A stretch of DNA of 20,755 nucleotides from positions 1 to 20,755 of the forward strand of contig CAYVSY010000013.1 of NCBI GenBank assembly GCA_964454255.1, in the 5' to 3' direction. Source of the stretch: CAYVSY01 sp964454255. Its GTDB lineage: Bacteria > Bacillota_I > Bacilli_A > RF39 > UBA660. Below, piece after piece: positions 15,296 through 20,755 of the stretch. The notes below the pieces were generated by a model. The model had not been told where the DNA came from and searched no databases. It was given only the letters and a program-made list of their open reading frames with translations. The translations under genes were made by a program, and so were the position numbers. The number at the start of each line of letters is the position of its first letter. The first letter of the stretch is position 1.

Positions 15296-16312
15296 TTATT
15301 TTTCAATATAATTATAATTACTGGCTTTTAATAATCTATTCATTATAGCTAACCCTAATCCTTCTTTTTTTACTCCTTCTATAATAACTAAATCACCTTC
15401 TATATTATCTACACTTCTTAATATTTTGAACATATTATGAGATAATTCTTCCAAGTCGTTTATTGAACCAAAATTAATAAATTTATTTGTTTTAATATGT
15501 TCCTTATGTTCATTAAAACCAATCACAATACAACCATCAGATATATTTTTATTTACTAATTCAATTTGTTTTTGTTCGGAATCATTATATATCAATATAC
15601 ACTTTTTATTAGGAGCATAGTGTTTATATTTCATCCCGGGACTTTCAGGAATTTTATCAATAAGGTTATTAATATTTTTTGATAATTCACAAACACCAAT
15701 AACTTTAATAATATCCTCTTTTGTAATATAACCAGGTCGTAATATAATGGGTATATTATCAACAACCTTCACAACTGTTGATTCCAATCCAATATCAGTT
15801 TCACCTCCGTCTATTATTAAATCAACTTTATTATCAAATTCATCAATAATATCTTCAATCCTGGTTCCACTTGGTCTAGTCGAAATATTAGCACTAGGAG
15901 CAGCTATAGGGACGCCTGAATATTTAATAATATTTCTAGCTATAATATTACTAGGCATTCTAACTCCAACTGTTTCTAATCCGCATGTTACATTATTAGG
16001 AATATTAGAATTTTTTGGTAATATTAAAGTAAATGGTCCTGGCATAAAATTGTCTATTAGTTTATCTTCAATGGGACTAATATCTTTAGTAATTGACTTT
16101 ATCATTTTAATACTATCAACATGAACTATTAAAGGATTATCATTTTTTCTTCCCTTAGCAATAAAAATTTTAGCTACTGCTTCATTATTAAGCGCATTAG
16201 CACCAAGCCCATAAACAGTCTCAGTTGGAAAAATTATTAATCCTTCTCGTTTAATAACATTCCTTATATTATTTAATTCTTTTTGATTTAATTGATTAAT
16301 TATTCTTGTCAT
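15296..16312 (-). CDS. L-threonylcarbamoyladenylate synthase, Sua5 type
   Basis: Makes threonylcarbamoyl-AMP from threonine, bicarbonate and ATP, the first step of t6A37 tRNA modification. The 338 residues comprise the YrdC domain (FPTETVYGLGANA 28-40; KGRKNDNPL 53-61; S140-A-N142; GGETDIGLESTVV 169-181; LRPG 191-194), the Sua5 linker SPGMKYKHYAP (224-234), and a C-terminal Rossmann-like Sua5 domain ending in GLGLAIMNRLLKAS. This is the long form (YwlC in B. subtilis), not short TsaC. Start ATG at 16312 follows TTAGGAGAGAA, 28 bases after the previous gene. It lies directly upstream of sigG, and its readthrough transcript would enter the sigG leader hairpin. Confidence 0.96.
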   Translation of the reverse strand: MTRIINQLNQKELNNIRNVIKREGLIIFPTETVYGLGANALNNEAVAKIFIAKGRKNDNPLIVHVDSIKMIKSITKDISPIEDKLIDNFMPGPFTLILPKNSNIPNNVTCGLETVGVRMPSNIIARNIIKYSGVPIAAPSANISTRPSGTRIEDIIDEFDNKVDLIIDGGETDIGLESTVVKVVDNIPIILRPGYITKEDIIKVIGVCELSKNINNLIDKIPESPGMKYKHYAPNKKCILIYNDSEQKQIELVNKNISDGCIVIGFNEHKEHIKTNKFINFGSINDLEELSHNMFKILRSVDNIEGDLVIIEGVKKEGLGLAIMNRLLKASNYNYIEK

Positions 16313-16340
16313 TTCTCTCCTAATTTAAAAAAGATAACAT

Positions 16341-16880
16341 TTAATTATCTAATTTATTTAAATATGTTTTAATTTCTGTTTCTCCAGTTATAAATGAAAT
16401 AATATTATCATTCTCAACTTTTATTAAAGTTAAACCATTTATTCTAAATTCATCGATATTATTAGAGTTATTAACAGATCCAATATATGAACTATTAAAA
16501 TCAGATTCTATATCAACTTTATAAACTCTACTTTTTGATAATTTACCTGATAATAAAGTATCTATTGAACTATTAGTTTCTTTAAATTTATAAAAATAAA
16601 CATAGTAGTTTTCTTCCTTTTGTTTAAAAATTTCACTACATAATATATAATCACTATTCATAGTTACATCAACTTCTTTTTTCTTCGAGTCAAACCAATC
16701 AACTTTTATTTCTTTAGTTATAAAAATACTTACAATATAATATAAAACTACCAATCCAATAGTAATATAAATGAATATTTTAATTAATTTTAACACTTCA
16801 TTTTCAGATTCGTTTTTAACTTCTTTTTTTATTTCAGTATTATTTTTTTTAGCTTCTTTTCTTTTTAATTCTCGTCCCAT
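16341..16880 (-). CDS. Membrane-anchored protein with thioredoxin-like C-terminal region
   Basis: I do not recognise a named family. The 179-residue protein has a highly charged cytosolic start (1-30, Lys/Glu rich), one membrane helix (about 32-54), and an extracytoplasmic domain. The order of elements from residue 75 on (YYVYFYKF strand, helix, VYKVDIESDF strand, GSVNNSNNIDEFRINGLTLIKVENDNIISFITGETEIKTYL) resembles a thioredoxin fold: the FRINGLTLIKV stretch sits where the cis-proline strand would be, but no CxxC is present; only one Cys (C81-like in ILCSEI) lies in the domain. So it would be a non-redox thioredoxin-like domain. Start ATG at 16880 follows GGTGAT. It has its own extended -10 promoter and probably runs into tsaC. 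Confidence 0.8.
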   Translation of the reverse strand: MGRELKRKEAKKNNTEIKKEVKNESENEVLKLIKIFIYITIGLVVLYYIVSIFITKEIKVDWFDSKKKEVDVTMNSDYILCSEIFKQKEENYYVYFYKFKETNSSIDTLLSGKLSKSRVYKVDIESDFNSSYIGSVNNSNNIDEFRINGLTLIKVENDNIISFITGETEIKTYLNKLDN

Positions 16881-16897
16881 TTTTTATCACCAAGGTA

Positions 16898-16906
16898 ATT
16901 ATATCA
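16898..16906 (-). promoter_or_regulatory. Extended -10 promoter of the 16341-16880 gene
   Basis: Minus strand TGATATAAT (TGnTATAAT) sits directly after the T run of the preceding terminator, 17 bases before the start codon. No clear -35. Confidence 0.55.
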
Positions 16907-16936
16907 AAAAAACAAATACTAGTAAAGATATTTGTT
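16905..16936 (-). terminator. Terminator after the YdcC/GerS-like lipoprotein gene
   Basis: Minus-strand stem AACAAATA (16936-16929) with TATTTGTT (16918-16911), a ten-base loop, and a following T run to 16906. Between it and the stop codon lie three near-copies of TTTGTTTATT (16930-16962, plus strand). Confidence 0.75.
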
Positions 16937-16958
16937 TATTTTTGTTTATTTTTGTTGT

Positions 16959-17957
16959 TTATTTTCCAACGGGCATAACGCTTATAGATCGAGCAACTTC
17001 AAGCAATTCTTCTGTTTTCATAACATCACTTATAACATAATATTCTATTCCATCGCTTATCCAATTTACTGAATTTGAACTGACTGAAGCAATACTTCCT
17101 AATAGTATTTCTGGTTCACCAGAAGTTGGGATAGTTATATGTTCATCTTCATAATTTACTGTTTCTTCAATTAACATAAAAGGACTATCGCCATTAAAAG
17201 TTAAAATTAGTCTTTCACCTTTTTCTTTATCAACAGTTGTTTTTTCACTTAAATGTGTGTTAACTGGTAAATACATTGGATATATAACATCTTCTAATTT
17301 GGTGGTTTCTTCTATTTTATTTTCATCTAAAATAGTTTCTATATTTTCATTTAAACTAAAATAGTTTTTATCAAATTCTGCTTTCATATCTATTTTATTA
17401 AAAATCATCTTCATTGCTAGATTATTATCTTCAGTTAAAACTTGAACTTCTTTAATTTTTAAATTAGAATCCATATACACTACTTGTTTAGCTAATCTTT
17501 TATTATTTGGATAATTAACTTTTGATGTCCACACGTAATATCCATCTTTTTCTTCAAATGTTCTTCCTTCATCTTTATTTAAATCATTCCCAATCATTTG
17601 TAGTAAATATATTTGAGAATTGTTATATGGCCACTCACTTTGAAATTTAAAACTTTTGTTTAATGATGGCGTAACAACATAAACACCTTCATCATTTCTT
17701 AATATTACTTGTTGGTGATTATTTGAATTATTAGTTAAATCAACTTTAAAATAGTTGTCATCTTTATAACTAACCTTAACATTATATTTGTAACTATCCT
17801 CGTTATTAATTATTTCCATTTCACCTTCAACATAATAACTTTTAGCTTTATCAACATTATTTATATAATCTTGAAGTAAATCACTTTCACCTTTTTTACC
17901 ACAACCACATAACATTATACAACTAAAAAATATTGTTAAGAATAACCTTTTTTTCAT
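16959..17957 (-). CDS. Sporulation lipoprotein, YdcC/GerS-like (LolA fold)
   Basis: A 332-residue predicted lipoprotein. The signal peptide MKKRLFLTIFFSCIMLCGC ends in lipobox L-C-G-C19. After it comes a LolA/LolB-like domain (about 28-215: YINNVDKAKSYYVEGEMEI, YKVDLTN-like strands, VYVVTPSLNKSFKFQSEWPYN) and a C-terminal DUF4367-type domain (about 220-330: YPMYLPVNTHL, GSIASVSSNSVNWISDGIEYYVIS, EELLEVARSI). This architecture is that of B. subtilis YdcC, a sporulation protein, and resembles clostridial GerS, needed for cortex hydrolysis. Start ATG at 17957; the AAAGGG site is about 11 bases away, a loose fit. It is a single-gene unit ending at the terminator and transcribed away from the DUF378 gene. 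Confidence 0.82.
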   Translation of the reverse strand: MKKRLFLTIFFSCIMLCGCGKKGESDLLQDYINNVDKAKSYYVEGEMEIINNEDSYKYNVKVSYKDDNYFKVDLTNNSNNHQQVILRNDEGVYVVTPSLNKSFKFQSEWPYNNSQIYLLQMIGNDLNKDEGRTFEEKDGYYVWTSKVNYPNNKRLAKQVVYMDSNLKIKEVQVLTEDNNLAMKMIFNKIDMKAEFDKNYFSLNENIETILDENKIEETTKLEDVIYPMYLPVNTHLSEKTTVDKEKGERLILTFNGDSPFMLIEETVNYEDEHITIPTSGEPEILLGSIASVSSNSVNWISDGIEYYVISDVMKTEELLEVARSISVMPVGK

Positions 17958-17981
17958 TATTCACACTACCCTTTCTAATAA

Positions 17982-18009
17982 ATTATATTGGATATTTTTA
18001 TATATATGA
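17982..18009 (-). promoter_or_regulatory. Possible sigma-E promoter of the YdcC/GerS-like gene
   Basis: Minus strand TCATATA (18009-18003), 13-base spacer, AATATAAT (17989-17982), close to the sigma-E consensus KMATATT and CATACAnT. The same bases can be read as a weak sigma-A promoter (TTCATA, 17, TATAAT), and the region is AT-only, so this is tentative. Confidence 0.35.
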
Positions 18010-18036
18010 ATAATTTTGTTTTTTTAGGGAAACATA
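18008..18036 (+). promoter_or_regulatory. Possible forespore (sigma-F/G) promoter of the DUF378 gene
   Basis: GAATA (18008-18012), 15 bases, GGAAACATA (18028-18036). This resembles the sigma-F/sigma-G pattern of a GHATR -35 and a GG-rich, A-rich -10. It lies 29 bases before the start codon. No good sigma-A promoter competes except a weak TTATAG. Confidence 0.4.
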
Positions 18037-18065
18037 TTTATTATAGTAAAAAGGAGGGAAATGCT

Positions 18066-18269
18066 ATGAATATATTGCTTAAAATAACACTTGTTTTATC
18101 AATTATTGGATCTTTAAATTGGGGCTTAGTTGGTCTATTTGATTTTAATCTTGTAGAATATTTATTCGGTTCTGGTAAATTATTAACTAGAATTATTTAC
18201 ACTATTATTATGGCAGCTGGTATTATTAATATAGCTATTTTAGCAAAAAATTTAGATGAAATAAAATAA
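18066..18269 (+). CDS. DUF378 family membrane protein (YuzA-like)
   Basis: A 67-residue protein with two hydrophobic segments (about 4-28 and 38-60). The motif LSIIGSLNWGLVGLFDFNLVEYLFG and the following RIIYTIIMAAGI are typical of DUF378 proteins, whose function is unknown. The frame is open further upstream, but the AGGAGGG site (18052-18058) is seven bases before the ATG at 18066, which also matches the family's usual start. The ATG at 18061 is in another frame and stops at once. It may be expressed in the forespore if the upstream promoter is real. It converges on cdaR across a shared terminator. Confidence 0.92.
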   Translation: MNILLKITLVLSIIGSLNWGLVGLFDFNLVEYLFGSGKLLTRIIYTIIMAAGIINIAILAKNLDEIK

Positions 18270-18277
18270 TATTAAAA

Positions 18278-18303
18278 AAAGTTTAGATTAATTTCTAAAC
18301 TTT
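18278..18303. terminator. Two-way terminator between DUF378 gene and cdaR
   Basis: Ten-bp perfect stem, AAAGTTTAGA (18278-18287) with TCTAAACTTT (18294-18303), with a six-base loop. T-rich or A-rich flanks let it act for both convergent genes. Confidence 0.85.
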
Positions 18304-19669
18304 ATTTATTTTTAATTCTAATTTTTACTTTGGTTGTCTTTGGTAAATAAGTTGCTTTTACTTCATCACCGGTAACTTGAACTTCTACTTCATGATCTCC
18401 AACTCCATATCCACTTAAATCAATAATAGCTTTTATGGAAGTTGTGTTTATGTTATCAATAACTGATTTAGTTCCTTTTATAACTACTGTTGTAGAGAAG
18501 GAATCAGATGTTAATCCACCAACTTTGTAATTAGAATCAAGATTAGTGTATTCAATTGTAACATTTTCTACTTCACGAGTTTCTTCTTTATCTAAAGTTA
18601 CTCCAACGGTCGCACTCGTTTCAGATATAAATCTTATTCCTGATGGTTTTTCTAATATTATATTATATGTTTTGGCTTCATTTAAACCAGTAACATCAAT
18701 ATTAATTGGGATGTATTGTAAATTATTGATAATATCTTCTTCACCATACACCGTTACTTTCGAAACATTAGAATTAATTGAACTAATTGCATATCCAAAT
18801 TCTACAGAACCAGTTGGAATAATTTTAATTGGAACTTCTTTGTTTGGAGATACAATGCTTATGGTAGCTGTTACTTTATTCGGCACCATTTCAATATCAA
18901 TTACTTTTCCATCTTTATCATATGCAATTAATTTAACATCACTAATCGTATTAATTCCTACTTTTTGTTCGGATAAATTATTGATATCTACCAATGCTTT
19001 AACAGTAGATACCTCATTTAGGGTATGTTCCGCTCCCTTTACTACAATTTCTTTTTTATCTATATCAACACTTTGAATTGCTAATTTACTATTTAAAGTA
19101 TCTTTATTTAAAACATCAATAGTAACAGTTCTACTTTCAGATATTTTAGGGAAAATATTAATATTTGCTGTAGATGGATCTAATTTACTACTGATACTTT
19201 CTATTTCATTTTCATATTTTAATTCAACTTTATGTTCACCTGGTTTTAATCCAGATAAATCAACAGTAACATTTTTTTGAGCCAATTGTTTTGCTAAAAA
19301 CAAATCAGATTTTCTTCCTATTAAAACTATATCAACAGTTTCAGGCAATCCTTCTATTACATATGCTTCTTGATTATAAATAGCTTCTACTTTTTGATTG
19401 TATAAAACTTCAGCTGATGATTCAATTAAAACCACCGTTTTACTATCAACTAAGAAGAAGAAAATCAAGGCTAGTAATAGAGACAAAAATGTTAATGTGT
19501 TTTTTTTCATTAACCAACGTTCAAAACTCTTACTATTTTTTCCACCAGCTTCACCTAACAATAATATAAATTTAGTAATTGGGACAATAATTTTTCGATC
19601 AATCCATCTTGCAATGTAACTAAAGAATGCGATAATATTTTTAAAGATTTTTTTAAGCATCTTTTTCAT
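18302..19669 (-). CDS. cdaR: CdaR, YbbR-domain regulator of c-di-AMP synthase
   Basis: Membrane-anchored partner of CdaA that tunes c-di-AMP production. From the ATG at 19669 it has 455 residues: a cationic N-terminal region (1-55), a membrane helix (about 59-75, LTFLSLLLALIFFFLV), then four YbbR-type repeats on the outside, seen as recurring VxVDLSGLKPGEHKVEL / VDINNLSEQ / INIDVTGLNEAKTYNI / AIIDLSGYGVGDHEVEV segments. The frame extends to 19705, but the ATG at 19669 is preceded by GTGGTGAT and starts 17 bases inside cdaA, a usual coupled arrangement. The N-terminal part before the helix is about 40 residues longer than I expect for CdaR. glmM, the usual third gene, is not downstream; a terminator and a convergent gene are. 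Confidence 0.93.
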   Translation of the reverse strand: MKKMLKKIFKNIIAFFSYIARWIDRKIIVPITKFILLLGEAGGKNSKSFERWLMKKNTLTFLSLLLALIFFFLVDSKTVVLIESSAEVLYNQKVEAIYNQEAYVIEGLPETVDIVLIGRKSDLFLAKQLAQKNVTVDLSGLKPGEHKVELKYENEIESISSKLDPSTANINIFPKISESRTVTIDVLNKDTLNSKLAIQSVDIDKKEIVVKGAEHTLNEVSTVKALVDINNLSEQKVGINTISDVKLIAYDKDGKVIDIEMVPNKVTATISIVSPNKEVPIKIIPTGSVEFGYAISSINSNVSKVTVYGEEDIINNLQYIPINIDVTGLNEAKTYNIILEKPSGIRFISETSATVGVTLDKEETREVENVTIEYTNLDSNYKVGGLTSDSFSTTVVIKGTKSVIDNINTTSIKAIIDLSGYGVGDHEVEVQVTGDEVKATYLPKTTKVKIRIKNK

Positions 19670-20486
19670 CAGTATCACCACTTTCTTCAAAAATAAATTC
19701 ATCATCCATAATTATTTCTTTCTTCGGTCTTAATTCTTCAATCAAAATCATTCTAGCATCTTCAATAGATAAATTGTAATTTAATTCTCCATTAATGGCA
19801 ATTGATATACGACCTGTTTCTTCAGAAATAATTATAGCTATAGCATCTGTTTCTTCACTTATACCAACAGCCGCTCTATGTCGTGTTCCCAATCTTTTAT
19901 TGATTTTTCCATTTATACTTACAGGAAATACAGCGCTGGCACTAGTAATTTTATCACCTTGAATTATTACTCCACCATCATGTAAAGGATTCCTTGGGAA
20001 GAAGATAGAAATTAATAATTCAGCGGAAATATCAGCATATATTTTTTTACTTCTTTCAATGTAATCATTTAAACTTACATCTCTTTCAATAACAATCAAA
20101 GCTCCTATTTTAGATTTTCTTAAATAATCAGCTGCACTCATTATTTCATATACTACTTTTTCTCTTTCGTCTAAAGTTAATATTTTATGTCTACCTAATA
20201 ATTGGCTACGTCCTAAATGCTCTAACATGTTTCTAATTTCAGGTTGAAATATTATAATTAAAGCTAATGGTCCCCACATTATTATGTATTCTAATATTAA
20301 TCCAATAGTAACTAAATTAAATATATCACTTATCACTTTAATTATTAAAACAAATAGTATTCCCTTAAATAGTAAAACCATTTTTACATTATTACGAAGA
20401 TTTTTTAACATAAAATAAAAAACCATCCATACTAAAGAAATATCAATTATTTTTTGAAATATTACTAATATGCTATTTACAGTCAT
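19653..20486 (-). CDS. cdaA: Diadenylate cyclase CdaA
   Basis: Makes c-di-AMP from two ATP at the membrane; the messenger controls potassium and osmotic balance and cell wall homeostasis. The 277 residues have three N-terminal membrane helices (about 15-27, 36-54, 60-80), the FQPEIRNMLEHLGR linker, and a DAC domain with LHDGGVII (168-175), GTRHRAAVGISE (200-211) and SEETGRISIA (221-230). D170 and the RHR motif (202-204) are present; the usual D-G-A reads D170-G-G172. Start ATG at 20486 follows GGAGTGATG. An extended -10 promoter lies 26 bases upstream. Its end overlaps cdaR. Confidence 0.97.
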   Translation of the reverse strand: MTVNSILVIFQKIIDISLVWMVFYFMLKNLRNNVKMVLLFKGILFVLIIKVISDIFNLVTIGLILEYIIMWGPLALIIIFQPEIRNMLEHLGRSQLLGRHKILTLDEREKVVYEIMSAADYLRKSKIGALIVIERDVSLNDYIERSKKIYADISAELLISIFFPRNPLHDGGVIIQGDKITSASAVFPVSINGKINKRLGTRHRAAVGISEETDAIAIIISEETGRISIAINGELNYNLSIEDARMILIEELRPKKEIIMDDEFIFEESGDTDEKDA

Positions 20487-20511
20487 ATCATCACTCCATT
20501 CATCATTATAA

Positions 20512-20520
20512 ATTATATCA
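20512..20520 (-). promoter_or_regulatory. Extended -10 promoter of cdaA-cdaR
   Basis: Minus strand TGATATAAT (TGnTATAAT) with no clear -35. It sits in a repeated ATCATCAT / ATGATGAT context. About 85 bases upstream of it, up to the next terminator, hold only AT-rich sequence with nothing I recognise. Confidence 0.6.
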
Positions 20521-20606
20521 TATGATGATTAAAAATGCACTATCATTAATTTTTTTTAATTTTTTTGACATTATTTTACATTTTTATTATTTATAATTTA
20601 GATTAC

Positions 20607-20629
20607 GAAAAAAGCACTTAAAGTGCTTT
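20607..20629 (-). terminator. Terminator of the coat-like gene
   Basis: Minus-strand stem AAAGCAC (20629-20623) with GTGCTTT, five-base loop, then a T run. The 5' arm overlaps the stop codon of the partial gene. Confidence 0.8.
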
Positions 20630-20755
20630 ATTTAAATTGGCAGCATGATCCACATTGTTCGTTTTGAACAACATTTTCTTCACAACATGTATACCTTGGT
20701 TGATATGTATGCCTATATATATGATGATTAACTATTTTAGTATTTATTGGGCATA
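20628..20755 (-). CDS. 3' end of a His/Cys-rich, spore coat-like protein (partial)
   Basis: The frame enters from the right edge and encodes the last 41 residues before TAA. They are rich in His, Tyr, Arg and Cys: KIVNHHIYRHTYQPRYTCCE, then EQCGSCCQFK. The pattern of paired Cys and a basic His/Tyr segment resembles small spore coat proteins such as CotD, and the neighbourhood has other spore genes. The start and most of the protein are outside the window. The frame is supported by the terminator set right at its stop. The coat assignment is an inference from composition. Confidence 0.6.
   Translation of the reverse strand, partial: CPINTKIVNHHIYRHTYQPRYTCCEENVVQNEQCGSCCQFK

Noticed and set aside
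15286..15330. Sigma-F/sigma-G promoter before sigG (TTGAAAAATA as -10)
   Set aside because: No -35 match at the right distance; the GG of the -10 is missing.
16930..16962. Three TTTGTTTATT-like units as a functional repeat array
   Set aside because: Too short and too AT-rich; probably polymerase slippage in a non-coding gap.
18546..19076. Plus-strand 176-residue frame inside cdaR
   Set aside because: Antisense to the YbbR repeats, without start signals; composition is what an antisense frame would give.
1..20755. Mobile elements, CRISPR arrays, tRNA or rRNA genes
   Set aside because: No transposase or integrase frames, no regular spaced repeats and no tRNA-like cloverleaf were seen on either strand.

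Overview
The window comes from a very AT-rich, low-GC Gram-positive bacterium of the Bacilli/Firmicutes type. It carries a complete set of clues for endospore formation: sigma-G, GerQ, a YlbJ-like protein, a YdcC/GerS-like lipoprotein, YlmC/YmxH, and the tail of a His/Cys-rich coat-like protein. Small genes, AGGTGA/AGGAGG ribosome binding sites, a T-box before ileS and a cdaA-cdaR pair all fit an uncultured, possibly host-associated, spore-forming Bacilli lineage. All Trp codons in the genes are TGG, so the standard bacterial code applies; every stop codon I could read is TAA or TAG. Species cannot be named from the sequence alone.

Layout. 1-2111: mutS on the minus strand, broken by an out-of-frame deletion just after the Walker A motif. 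2179-2595: small unknown gene. 2709-6047: ileS (an IleRS2-like enzyme with a GLHH signature) with its T-box leader and promoter. 6103-8073: divergent YlbL/SepM-like PDZ-Lon protease and YlbJ-like membrane protein. 8042-11955: a tightly packed minus-strand operon pduL, cysteine desulfurase, mini-thioredoxin, thioredoxin-CcdA fusion, rnc. 11999-13006: plus-strand gerQ and a LemA-like gene. 13020-14201: ung overlapping an orphan prepilin gene. 14213-17957: a minus-strand block of YdcC/GerS-like lipoprotein, membrane-anchored thioredoxin-like protein, tsaC (Sua5), sigG and ylmC, with internal terminators. 18066-18269: DUF378 protein. 18302-20486: cdaR and cdaA (c-di-AMP synthesis). 20628-20755: 3' end of a coat-like gene.

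How it fits together. Housekeeping functions (Ile-tRNA charging, t6A37 tRNA modification, RNase III, uracil repair, c-di-AMP synthesis, acetyl-phosphate formation, sulfur/thiol chemistry) are interleaved with sporulation genes. The most interesting points are a hairpin that buries the sigG ribosome binding site directly before its start codon, the GXHH-type IleRS, the mutS lesion, and the compact desulfurase/thioredoxin/CcdA operon. No tRNA, rRNA, CRISPR, insertion sequence or prophage was seen. No gene-free stretch over 300 bases is unexplained; the longest, 5778-6102, is mostly the ileS T-box leader and promoter.
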